Shown here in pieces: positions 9,157 to 21,192 of a DNA stretch of 64,000 nucleotides. Every line of letters begins with the position of its first letter. Within the stretch, counting starts at the first letter, position 1. The translations under genes and the position numbers were made by a program. The notes under the pieces are model-generated. The model did no database searches and had not been told where the DNA came from. It saw nothing but the letters and a program-made list of their open reading frames with translations. Source of the stretch: Puccinia triticina (taxonomy: Eukaryota; Basidiomycota; Pucciniomycetes; Pucciniales; Pucciniaceae). The stretch spans positions 558,001 to 622,000 of the forward strand of contig NC_070567.1 in assembly GCF_026914185.1 (NCBI RefSeq). Reading direction: 5' to 3'.

Positions 9157-12100
9157 ATGTCAGTCTCATTGAACTACCCCCACTCAAACCTTCAACACCA
9201 GTTCTCATCTCCAACGAATCAGACATCGCTCATTTATCAGACCCATTCCAACAGTAACATGAAACCATCACCCTCTTCATCAACATCCTCATCAACATCA
9301 CCCCCCAACCTCCACACTGTTCCCGAGACAAGGGCCCTACTCATCTCACCCGCAACACTATCTAGACCGCCCAGGAATCCTTGGAGATCAGCCCCCAATC
9401 AGCCTCATCCAATTCCCAAATTCAACCAGACATCTCAGACTAGTAACAGCAACCTTAACACTCCGCCTGCTACCACCTTATTATCAACACCAACACCCTC
9501 CTCCAAGCATCGCAAACATCTCTCAACCAGCTCTCTACTTTCTATCCTCGAGCATCCTTCAGATCATCCTCCTACCCACCCTCATCCATCTCGATCATCA
9601 CCATCCGATCCTGCGCCAACGAGTTCAACAAGCCACATGTCCTCGCCTCCCGACAGTGCTACAATCAATCATCACAAATCTCACCGGCGTCACTCCTCTG
9701 CAGTAGTCGTCTCTCCTCTCAGCTTATCTCATCCAATCTCAGCTAGCCCTAGAAGACCGATCAGCTTTCATCAACAAAATTTACTCAGCACCCCAGCAAC
9801 AACCCCGAAATCCACCCCAGGCTCGATCACAAAACTTTTGACCAGAAAACTTAGTTTCCTCTCCTACCGCAAAGCGCACGTCCCCTCAACCTCTCCAAAC
9901 TGCTCGAACTTCCTCGCTCCCCCACACTCACCCAGTCGGATTAGGTCATCATCGCTAACCCGCCAGACAGCCCATAACCCGGGCGATGATTCGGAAGATG
10001 CCGAGTTTGCTAGCGCTGATGAGGGAGACGAGAGATTTTGGAAGCATCTAAAGCTCCCTTCCCCACATCGGCATACCTGTCCACTCCCCATCAACCCCCG
10101 CTCACCCAACTGGTCCACTACCTCGTATACTGATCCCACCTTCAACCGCCCGGCAAAACCTGCCCACTCGCCCCTCACACAACACAAACAAGTCACTGAC
10201 TCCGCCCTTGATCCTAGCTTCCTGGCGCACAACAATCAGTCGGATGCTTCTACATCTTCAACCTCGAATCGCAATTCCACCTATCAATCCTCGATTAGGT
10301 TCACCTCACCCACAAGACTCAGAGGGCCGTCAACTAAGAAGATTCCTGCTGAATTTAGAGCGGGTCGAGTATTCGTCAGATCATCTCAGATTTTTGCCGA
10401 TCAGGCTGCTACTCTATCCTCTTCAGACCCATCTACTACGTCTGTTGAAGAATCCGAGCAAGACCAAAGTAGCTTTAGCTCATATCACCCGATCACTCCG
10501 TCATCTACTCCTTCATTCTATCCTTCGGTCTTGCCAAGTTCTCCAACCGCAGCCGATGATCAAAGTCCCACAAAAGACTCTGGAATCCTCTCTCGAATCT
10601 CAGAACCGTTCAACTCTTTGTTGTCTGCTCCAAACGCCTGTCTCTCACCTCGCCGGTCGCCTTCCTCCCATTCTCTGGCGTATCGCTTCAACTCTGGTGC
10701 CCTTACTCGATCGAGCACCAAATCAACCGTCAACGGAAGCACAAACCTCAATGGACTTTTACAACCCACACCCACATCGAAATCGCCTCCGGTAAAAAAA
10801 TCAATCAGTATGACTTTTAACCTTCGTCATGTCCCAAAGTTTTTGAACCAACGAACCAAATCAGATCACGTGACGGATGGCGAAAAGATGACTACTAAAG
10901 CGCCCGATGTACAAATTATCATGCCCAATCTATCCCAACTCGGTCCGAATGGATTCCCCCCTACCTGGCGCTCCCTGGTATCCCCGGATCGGTTTCTCCG
11001 ACTCGAGCAACGCTTTGGCACGCTCGAAATGAAGCGACAAGAGTTGATCTGGGAACTCTGTCGAACAGAGCTTGGCTACGTGGAAAGTTTGGAGATGATT
11101 ATAAAAACCTTTTTCCAACCTCTGAAGAAAACTCAATCGATTGCTCCAGCTCCAAGCGGAAAGACGAAAAGCTACACTTGGTTGGATATCGTCCCCGATT
11201 CAATCATCAACTTGTTTGAAAATCTTGAAGAAATTTGCGAGTTACATCAAGAGATTTGCGAGTCCATTGCAGAAAATCAACAAGCACACCACGTTCCAAA
11301 GCAGCTTTTAATACTCAACGACCATCAAATCCCCAACGCGGATGAGCATCTCGTAATCCTCAGAATTTCAGATACATTTCAAAAATTTGTTGATCGGCTA
11401 AAAGTCTATCAAAATTATTTGATTTGCTTTGAATCTGTCCATCACCTCATCGACCAGCTAACCAAAGACCCAAACTCCCAATTTGGCGCATTTATTCGCG
11501 CGCGTTCCCAGTTGGAAGAATGTGGCAAGATGAGCTTCAACAGCTTCTTGTTAAAGCCCATTCAACGGTTAATGAAATATCCGCTGTTCTTAAAGGTGAG
11601 TCTATCACAACTTCGTTTGATTTCTCTTGCCTGTCAAATCGATGCTAAAAGAGTATAAATCACGTAGCAACTTTGTGACGTTACTCCCGTTTTACATCCA
11701 GACCACCTAGAAGGCAAAGAGTTATGGGAGTCGACAGATCGAATCATCAAAGAAATGCAGCAAGTCAAGGTGCTAGAAGAGGATCGGGCGTACCTTAAGT
11801 CGATCGAAAGCCATATCATTGGACTCGCGGCAAGCTTCAAGTTAGCCAATGGCAAACGCAAGCTGATCAGGCAAGGCTTTGTCCGTCGATTCCACGCTGC
11901 AAGCAATCGTGCTCAAAAACAAGAATTTGTATCAGATGATGATGTCCATCATCCTCAAAATCCCACTCCGCCGGACTCTCATCGACGTACCACAGTATCC
12001 TCCTCCTCTTCGAGGTCCTCATCAACGGCCGTCGACAAACGTAGGCGGTCTCGCTCACAACTCTCTGACGACTGGAGCTTTAGCGATCATATCGGCTTTC

Positions 12101-13457
12101 GAACAAGTATGAAGAGTACCTTCTGCACCAGTCCCCTCCCTGATACCCATTCCAGCACACCCAGGATGTCAAAATCGTCATCTGCTAGTTTAAAAGGTTC
12201 GACGTCACCTCAGGAGTATTCTTCACCGCGGCCTGACTCTCATCGGACCCCTCTCCCTGCTCGTCCTGACCAGCAAGTTTCCCCCTCGTTGCCGGCCTTG
12301 TCCTCGTCCCTTGGCCCAACGAAGATAATATCTCGTCCAAAGCAGCTAGTACCACTGTCATCATCCAAGACAAAGATGTCAACTCCTAAGATGTCACTCA
12401 ATCTCAAGTCGAGCGAGTCGAAACTCGACCAACTGTCCACCCATCATGCTTCGGATAAACAAAGAGGCACTCTCTCAAGCCCGGCTGACCGAAACCTGAA
12501 AACAAAATCATCTTCATCCTCCTTGACATTTTCTGCACGCGACCAACGTCAATGGAAAGGTGTGAGGCAGACGAAGACCCCTGGCCGGCAGAAAGCTGCG
12601 GAGATTCTCGGGCTCGAACGCGAAGAGTGCAAGAGTAAGAACGAGGACGAGAGTTTGTATCTGTTCGTGTTCTCCGATGGCCTACTCCTCTTTACTCGTC
12701 CACTCGCCGACCCGCGTCACAATACACTCAAACGAAACCACGCCGGTCATCCCCAGCTTTTCACATTGGTCGCCGAGCCGCTTGCACTCTCCTCTTTGCT
12801 CGGCTTTCGCGTCCTTTCATCAGATCACCCTTCACGTCGTCAGCCACATGCCCAGCCGCGCTCTTTTACCAATGATGGTCACTACCCGAAGCCGGAAAAT
12901 GGACGTAAGTCCTTCTCTCATTTTCTTGCCTTCTTTTTTCTCTAGTCAATTCCATGGTGATTGCCTCTCTGATGGTGATCACGCCAACTTGTACAAATGT
13001 AGAACTCGAGAAGGAGAACAAGGAAACGAAAGACTGGGGCGGTGGAGGTGAGGGTGCGATGAAAAGAGGGAGACGCCGGAGGGCCAAAACCGGGCCCGAG
13101 CCGTCAAGAAAAGCGCCATCCGGTCGCGTTGAGCTGCAAGTCAAGTGCGCCCACCATGCAGGCGGCGATGCTCGTCTTCTGGATCGGAGTACGATCACAC
13201 TCACGCTCGGCCTCCCCGGACCCCTGCCCGCGTCAGTCGCACCTTCCGTCTACTACGCCCTCGCCCTCGACCAAACCAACACGTTCACCGACCCCATCCG
13301 AAACGCTAAAAACAGCCACAACGCCTACCATGCTCTTGATAATAATCACGTGCGGAACGTTCCTCATGACTTTGTCCCAAATGACCCCTCGGCAGGCCTG
13401 GCCTCGGTCGGCCGGCCAGAACTCATGCACTCATTGAGTCTGATCCTGTTCCCTTGA
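9157..13457 (+). CDS. Rho guanine-nucleotide exchange factor (DH-PH)
   Basis: Exons 9157-11595, 11668-12904 and 13003-13457 give 1376 residues. Residues 1 to ~600 are Ser/Pro/Thr-rich and probably disordered. The Dbl-homology domain spans about 620-850: RQELIWELCRTELGYVESL is helix 1 and SFNSFLLKPIQRLMKYPLFLK is the conserved helix CR3, whose codons are followed at once by intron 1. A PH-like domain begins near 880 (LIRQGFVRRF). A ~220-residue Ser-rich insert splits it from the strand block ESLYLFVFSDGLLLFTRPL near 1139. The tail returns to beta-type sequence (GRVELQVKCAH). By family, it activates a Rho/Cdc42-type GTPase at the membrane in polarity or cytokinesis. The ATG follows an AT-rich leader; an upstream non-coding exon cannot be excluded. 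Confidence 0.85.
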
Positions 13458-14513
13458 TCGCCCATTATATACCCACCATCACCATCGTTCACTCCTTCAA
13501 GCCCTTGTCATCATCTTCCCTCTTTCAATCTCTTGAAGCATCCATGTTTTTTGTTGTTGTCTTTCTTTACAGCTTGAACATTCTTATCTTTCTTTGATAG
13601 ATACATAGGGTAAAAAATTTCTCTTGCTTTTAATGCGTGAATATTTGTCTTTCTTTAATAGCATACACATACCACTTGTCATTTTTCTTTGTAATTGATA
13701 ACATATATTATATATACATAGACAGATAGATGCTGGTCTGGTTGTTGGTGTTTATTGTTACTTGTCTACATAGGGTCGGTAGCGTTGTTTTGGTTGGCTT
13801 AAGAGATGGGTGATGGGCCTATTTATTATGACTGTGAGATAGATAACTGACATGGTAGCGCTGATTGGATACCACCAAATATACCTAAAAAATATCAATA
13901 CATACAATTTAATCATTCATTCTGGCTTTTGTGGGCCAAAAAAGGAGTTGCAAGCTATATAGTGCTGTCCTTGCAGACATTGTTGTCATGCAGGCCAGCA
14001 TCCATTAGGGAGAAACCAGTCTAGATGACTTTTACAGTGATTGCTTGACCATTTGAATTCTCGCAGATCTTGTCTCCCTCCTATCAGGCAGATGGGCACT
14101 AGTAACATTTAGGGGATGAAAAACTGACTCCCAAAAATTCATTTTCCGACTCCCAAATGTTGCAAACATCCGGAAGACCATATTTCAATGTCTGACGTGG
14201 GCCAACAGGACCCAAAATTGGTCCGGGAGTTTTTTGGGAGTCGGAATACAAATTCTGGTATCAAGAGTGGGAGTCAGAAATTTAATTTTACAAAGAATGG
14301 CAAAAATAAAGAAAAATCTGTATCTCCTCACTGCGGCGCCCAGAGCCTATAAGCAGCCAGGCCAATTGAAAGACAAAAAGGAAAACATCATCAGAAAGGA
14401 AGGAAGAAGAAAACTATTTTGACTTGGCCATATTTCTGAACTTTAGTCTTTTTGAAGTGTTGATTAATTTTTGGAAATCTTCAAGGTCCCACCAATTATG
14501 GTGTTTAATTTTA
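13458..14513. other. RhoGEF 3' flank and short inverted-repeat sequence
   Basis: T-rich 3' UTR-like DNA to about 13.75 kb, then AT-rich spacer. Between about 14110 and 14290 is a small inverted-repeat unit: two copies of GACTCCCA on the left are answered by GGGAGTC copies on the right (for example ccaaaaa / tttttgg around 14130 and 14235). It is possibly a MITE remnant. The KDZ target duplication occupies 14506-14513. Confidence 0.5.
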
Positions 14514-15122
14514 CGGACCTACTTCGCGCAGCAGCGAAAAGCTCTTCGCGCACAGAATTGACCGTCCCCTGACGTCAAGCCCGCTGTGCGTGCAAGCCAA
14601 AAAATACTTCGCGCACAGCGACTTCCCCCAAAAGAAGGAGGGGATTTTTCTCAAAAAAAAATTGATTAATCAAAAGAGGGGGTCTTAACTGCCCTCTCCA
14701 AAAAAGATTGGATTTTTCGGAGGTGTCCTTGTCATGTAAAAAAAAAAACATAATTAATATCCAAAAAAAAGGCACCCGCTACCCCGATAGCCCACCCCGG
14801 GGCCTTTGTACCTGCTCAAACTTAAGTGGTCGGGTACCCAGCCCCTCGAAAAGAAAGTTCGAGGGGCAGCAGCTCCGGGCCCGGCTATCCCCCACACCAC
14901 TATTTATTATAACCTGGCTACTAGATAGGTGCGCAAAGCCTGTTATACAGACTATCTAGTAGCCAATTTCGGATTCCCGCCAGCTCCCCGCGCTTCTGCT
15001 ACATTGCGACAGATTTACATGTTGTCGAACTCCAACCGACTCGAACCCCCAACCTGCCGTGTTACGCGCCGCAGTTGTACTGTCGGATTACGTGCAATCC
15101 GACAGTACGGCCGCCGCGCACT
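14514..15122 (+). repeat. Left terminal inverted repeat of the KDZ element
   Basis: About 609 bp, matched in inverse at the right end. It contains a near-perfect hairpin (TGTCGGATTACGTGCAATCCGACA around 15080-15106), a second short inverted repeat CTACTAGATAGGTGCG / ACTATCTAGTAG around 14919-14961, and several GCGCACAG motifs that could be transposase-binding sites (inference). Confidence 0.85.
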
Positions 15123-15229
15123 CATCGCGACGCTCTCAGAAGCCGTACACGCCTTATACATACATCAAAACATGTACATGATATCATAATGCCAAATAGG
15201 ACTCGATAATACCACCAGCACGAATCGCG

Positions 15230-18200
15230 ATGCCTCCTAAACGAAGTGTGTGGGCGACAGATTCTACTTTCCATGTCAGTCATACGAACACGCGAAGTCG
15301 AACCCGAATACCTAGGCGAACAGTCATCAATGAACGAGCCCGGTTGGCAACAGCGATTGAGACGGGGAGACAGTACAGAATGCTGCCACGATCCCAAAGG
15401 CGAATCCCCCCCAGAAATATTCAGCTCCCTCCAAATCTTGGCAGCAATGCTTTCCGCAAAGGTGACGATCAAGGACCACTGCCCTCCAACCAGCTCATGT
15501 TCATTCCAGATTCCATCGGCTGCGTTTGTATGCCGAAGCACGGGAGCGTCGAACTGAAGAATGGGCTCAAATAGAAAATCAAGCCGCTGCTACTTATATG
15601 TGGTGTGAAGCGTATAGCAACAACTGGACTACCGGAACGTTTCCACAAGAACCCGTCCCCTTTGATTGTAGCTGCTTGCCGGAAGAGGTTTCCCCCCGCC
15701 TGGTGGACCTGATTGATCTTCAGCGTGCGTATTTTGACATTTTCTTGCTTCCCCAACCCAACCATTCCACTCACAAACAATCTATGATCTATAAACTAGA
15801 ACGCACCACGCAAGGCAAATCAATTCCTTTTTGCAACTGTACATCAGACGTCATCCGACTTTTGCATTATGGATTTGTTGCAAGCTCCGCCAAACGACCC
15901 CGCACTGCCTTCTCCATCCCGCTCCTTCAGTTCCACTACAAGTTATGGCAATCTACGACTGTTTCAACCTCAGGATTCACCAAAGCACTCTCTGCTTTCC
16001 TTGATAGCCGACACAAAAAACCTCTCCTCGCTCGCGGCTCAACAAAGAGCAGAAACTTCCGACTTCCATTCACCTATAGCTCCGATCTGTATTGCCGAAT
16101 ACTCATTCTGAAAGAACAGCTCTTGCAAGAAGGCTTACAAACAACCAACGAACAGAAATGGGCTTCCAAATGCCCTCGATGCTTTGGCCCAAGAGAAAAC
16201 AAGGTTAAAGTTGATCCTGACGAACCCGACTTTATCATTGCCATGGACGGGAATTACCAGCAAAGACACTATGCCCATGCTAGTAAGGACTCGCCTTCCA
16301 ACGCTCAATACCCGCCGACGTTCTTGCCACCCTCTGAGGTCAACACTAGCGAAGCTCTATGCGAATCTACCGATGCAAATGTTTCTGGAATCGAGGATCC
16401 ATGTGCGTTAGCCCATAAGGCAGCAGATGATGCCCGCAATGCCACTACTTGGCAGAAATGTGATGACAGCGGATTGTTTGCTGGTTCCTGCCGACATGAC
16501 ATCCCTCTACTTTATACAAATGTTTACAAATCAGGTGAAAAGTAAGCACGTCTCATCTATGACCAATTCACAGTTTGATTGATACTGTTTTTTGTCTGTG
16601 AATAGGTTGTATTATCCAATCTCTATCCTGGGAAAGATAATCAACTCTTTTCCCCAATCAAGGATAGGTGTTCTCTACGACATCGGGTGCCAGCTCGAGA
16701 CTCATATTCAAAAAGTAAGCAATTCTCTTCCAATTTTGATGTTACATCACATCACATACTAATGGATATCGGAAATGAATGCATTGAGCAGCGCTCTTTT
16801 TTCTCGGATCGTCAATCTGATCTGATGTTCGGAACTTCTGTATTCCACTCTTACGTACACAAATGGTCGTGTCAAGTAAAGTATAATCCCCGACTGAATA
16901 AGGCATGGGGACTATCCGATGGAGAGGGGCTAGAACAATTATGGGCATTCTTGTCCCCATTAGTATCTATATTGCGTGTTTCGTCTCGCTTCCGCCGTCT
17001 CATGGCGGTTCACAACCGCACTTTGTATTACGCAGCGGGATTAAATGAAACTGCTGGTGAGAGATACTTGATCATCTTCAAATATTTTGCCCTGAGTTCA
17101 GTTCAAACTTGAGTCTGACTGCCATACTCCGACTCTACAGGAGAGTGGCTGCTGTCAAAATTTGCCTCGGCCGATGATATCATTAAGACAGCCCGCATCG
17201 CTCTTGATGCGTTGAACCAACTTTCCAACCCTCACTCGGTGACTGCGGGAACATACACAGACGATTTCTTCCAGCAGCAATGGGAAGACGAGCGCGCCTA
17301 CCACCTCGAAACCACACGATCATACCAGGAGAAACAAAAAAAAGAACTTGGTCAACTTTTATGTCTAGAAGAGCAACTAGAGACCGAATGGTAAGCTATA
17401 CGCAATCTAAAGGGAACTTAACACTTAAGAGCTAAGAGTATGTCTGCAGGTCTCGTGAAAATTTGTCGCCGGCTCAAGGAATAGCAAGAGCAAGAATAGT
17501 GTCTCGCCTCTCTGATCAAATCCTTGAACAGAGAACCAGAGTAGGTGACCCTACCATGCTAGAGAACTTGACCGGTCAGTACTTATTTTTTTCTTTCAAA
17601 TTTACTATACCGCTGTTTATTTTCTCATGTTGGTCCGCAATTGCAGTTCCTGAGCATGATAAAATGCTAAAGATCTGGTACTTGAAAACGGACCTCCGCC
17701 ACAAATTCCTGGCGTTGATAGAGGAAAAAAAACCGCTGGTTCGCGTCTGTCGCCCAGGAGAACAAACAACGCTTGGTAAGCTCATCTCACACAGATACAG
17801 ATTTGATTATTCCAAAATTCATTGATAGCACCTTCAGGAACCGATGGGCAGCAAAAGTTGATCGAGTCGGTTCGTAAACGAGCACAAGCACTCCAAAAGG
17901 TTTTGAATAATTACAACAAACAGGTTCGCGAGTTTATTCGACTCTTCCCTGAGCGTGCACACCCAAGGCAGCTGGAGTACGACGAGCTTTTGAAGCTTGA
18001 AGCGGAAGATGCGTTTTGGAACGACGGTCTATTTACCAATCGGAACGAGCCATGGGCAGTCGACCCTATCACTCAAAAGGGGATCCGTCATCTTGCCGCT
18101 TTCAACCGCGGGCTAGAAGAACAACGTCGTCTGGGATGGGAGGTTCGTCGAGCCATGCGATGGGCAGTTGAACGACACGACACACTGTCACACCTGATCC

Positions 18201-18760
18201 TACAGATGACTACTGTCACCGGTGGCAGCAATCGCGAGTGGACCGAGCTAGCAGCGCATCCCATCCTTCAAACCCTTGTTGCCCACCCAATTCTACAATC
18301 ACTCGCTGCTCCAAAAAAGACGACAGTGGCGAGATCGTTGTTGCAATCTGAGCTTGTGAAAATATATCAACTCCAAATCGCATGGCAGCGGACTTGCATC
18401 ACGATCCTGAACAATACCCAGCAGCAACTTGGAGACGAAAACCTCCGTGAACATTGGTCGCAGCAGCTGGAGCACATAGAGCTTGGCTATTACTCCATGA
18501 TACCAGGCTCTGATACTGGTGCTGGCGAACCTGTTAATGGTGCTAGCGAGACTGTTCGAGGTGGCGCAGGAGAAGAATCTAGTGAGCTGGCGCCGGATCC
18601 CGGGTTGTTCCAACACAATACTGATAGAGATGAAGATGAAACTGATGATGAAGGTTACCTGCAAGACATATCTGTCATAGTCAACAAGACAATGATGGAG
18701 CAACTTGCAAATGACACTGAAGAGGTGGATGAGGGTGGGAATGCAAATGAATTAGAATAA
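15230..18760 (+). CDS. KDZ transposase (CxC1-type cysteine cluster plus KDZ catalytic domain), probable N-terminal frameshift
   Basis: Well-supported exons: about 15508-16541, 16606-16714, 16792-17056, 17141-17390, 17450-17574, 17647-17775, 17829-18760, all GT-AG with matching phase. The N-terminal part (15230 to about 15505) is in another frame (ending GDDQGPLPSNQLM). A 1-nt deletion or equivalent is needed near 15500-15507 to join it to RFHRLRLYAEARERR. Domains: a CxC1 cluster (PFCNCTSDVIRLLHYGF, ARRPRTAF-like), then the catalytic core with AMDGNYQQRHY, GVLYDIGCQLE and GLSDGEGLEQLW, which supply candidate D, D and E. An alpha-helical C-terminal region follows, with an acidic tail (DRDEDETDDEG). 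It resembles full-length fungal KDZ transposases and acts on the TIRs by family. The frameshift could be real inactivation or a sequence error. Confidence 0.85.
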
Positions 18761-21192
18761 ATTTATGAGTTGTGGACGACCATTAATTTGCTCTTCAAAT
18801 GTCTTTAAAGTTCTTTAAATTTCTTTAAATCTCCCATTTTCAATAGAATTACCCATATTTATACACATGCAAATTGGGGATCAACCTTCCCAGTACCAAC
18901 AGTTCCAATGGCCCAAATTGCTGATGGTAATATAATGTTCAAATTATTATCAATCTTATACCAAATCAGTTGTAAATTGTAATGGTTCCAACAGGCAGAT
19001 AGTCATTCCAATTTAATGATCTGTGAACAAGTCTGATATATTGAGTGGAGATTGAGTGGAGAGTGCATTTATAGTATTTTGTTCAAATTATTATCAATCT
19101 TATACCAAATCAGTTGTAATGGTTCCAAAATGCTGATAGTCATTCCAATTTTAATGATTTGTGAATAAGTCTGATATATTGAGTGGAGAGTGTATTTAAT
19201 GATTTGTGAATAAGTCTGATATATTGAGTGGAGAGTGTATTTATATTATTTTGTTCCCATTAATCCCAATCAAAAAAAAAAAACATACCAAGTGCCTCAT
19301 ACATCAAGCCATGATCCACAAACTTCAATGCACAGCCAGTCACTCTGCACCATTCATTCATTCTGAGATTTCAAAATAATGTGCCTGGTATTTGAAATGA
19401 CCATATCTCCCAGACATCATTGTGCTCAATGCAGGAATTATTAATTGTCTCATGTGGAAACAACACTATGATCACATACCAGGCATCTTTGAAATTATTT
19501 TGGGTATCATCTACACTGCTACTTAATCATCAGGTCACAACACATATACACTATATTATTTCTACAACTTTTGAGGGTTTTCTAAGAACCTGAAAACTTA
19601 TGTACCACCCAAAAACTCAAGACTGTGAAATAATTCTAAACTGTTACTGGAAAATTATTATTCAAAAGTGTTAGGATTTCATGATTTAAAATTTTATAGT
19701 TGGAAAATTTGATGATTTCAACTTTCACCCCTAATGAAATAAATTCACAACCAACCCACTCACAATCCATATCCATCCAAATTAATGCCAATTGTTGAAA
19801 TACTGACAAAATCACAAAGTGATTGAATAAATAATCAGCAACTCTCCTTATTCTCTGACACTCTGTCACCTGTGCTAAAATTTTTAATAATAATATAATT
19901 TGATTATTTCACATTTAGTGGCACAGAAAACACATTTTCCTCAGCAAAATCAATTCCTACCCAGTCCCCATTTCTGCTGAATTTTTTATCCCAAAATTCT
20001 CACACTCTTGATGGCCAGTACCGGCCATCTAAGGAGTGTACACACTCACACACACTCTTTCTGGCCATTAAAAACCTGTCTTGTATTTTGAGTTGATCCT
20101 TTGACTTTTCAATCTGGTTGCAAAAGCTGGTGCAGTCAAGAATAAAAAGTCTTAGACATGTATTAGTGCACCCAACATTAATACAATCCAATTGGTCAAC
20201 AGTTTTTGCTGGTATTCTCATCACAAGGGCCACCCAAGCAGGCAGCTCAAGTGTTTTTTGGTGCCACTTCTGGCTGGTGTGTAAATTGGTCAGACTCAAG
20301 AGCAATTTAATTCATGAGTAGAAGAACAAGCATCAATCTGAACTTTGAATCCATAACAGAGCTTGTTCTTTTCTTCTTGCTGTTGGCAAAACAACAGATC
20401 CTATTGTAGCTAGATTATCACTTTGACTTTGCCTCTGTAGTGAGATTAACCAGCAGCAAAACAAACACAATTTTGCGGTGAAATTAACCAGCAGCAAAAC
20501 AAACACATTTTAGAATATAAAGGACCAATGGTTCTTTCTTGGGGAGGACATGACATAGCCAAGGATTTTAGTGACAATTTGTCAACATTTCTGCCAACAA
20601 GAACAGAAGCAACAACTTTATAAACAAGAACAGACAGGCTTGGAATCAGCAGCACAAACCATACATGTCGCTTGGAGACCGTGATAGTCTTCAGCCTTGA
20701 GCCGTGCAAGCAGATCAGGATCACCGAGCAACAAGGGGCTTGTGTATTGCTAGTTTTGAGCTTGGAGGAGGGAAAGTAGTGGACAAAGTACAAACAAAAG
20801 ACAAGAGACGGAGGTCAAGTAGAGATTTCAATTGGTTGGGTCGATATGAAGGGAACGTTCATGAGGATCAAAACAATGCGGGTCGTTGAAAGATGGTGAA
20901 GAACGGGTGCGCCAGACATTCGAAGGCGGATTTGAGAACCAATTTGAAGTGTTTGGGACCGAAGTGAGTTCGAGATCCAATCCGATCGATGGGGAACAAG
21001 TTCAATCGTTCAATAGGAAACGGCTACAGATCCAAATTAAGATGATGGGAACCCATTGCAAAACACATTCGAGAACAGAACAATCATTATAAAGATGAGT
21101 TTGAGGGGAAGAAAGAGTCAGATCCAGGATTTTAAATAAATAAGATAAGGATGGGTAGAAGATAGTAGTACCTTGTTGGTATCGAAATTGAG
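18761..21192. other. AT-rich interior of the KDZ element with small tandem repeats
   Basis: No supported gene. 18935-19245 holds two to three imperfect copies of a block containing CAAATTATTATCAATCTTAT, ACCAAATCAGTTGTAA and AAGTCTGATATATTGAGTGG. About 20440-20507 is a duplicated 37-bp unit (GAAATTAACCAGCAGCAAAAC-like). The region separates the 3' ends of the two convergent genes. Confidence 0.6.

Noticed and set aside
15462..15509. 48-nt intron (gtgacg...ccag) to repair the KDZ frame
   Set aside because: The phase does not match the downstream frame, and the acceptor that would match leaves a 32-nt intron, too short to be credible.
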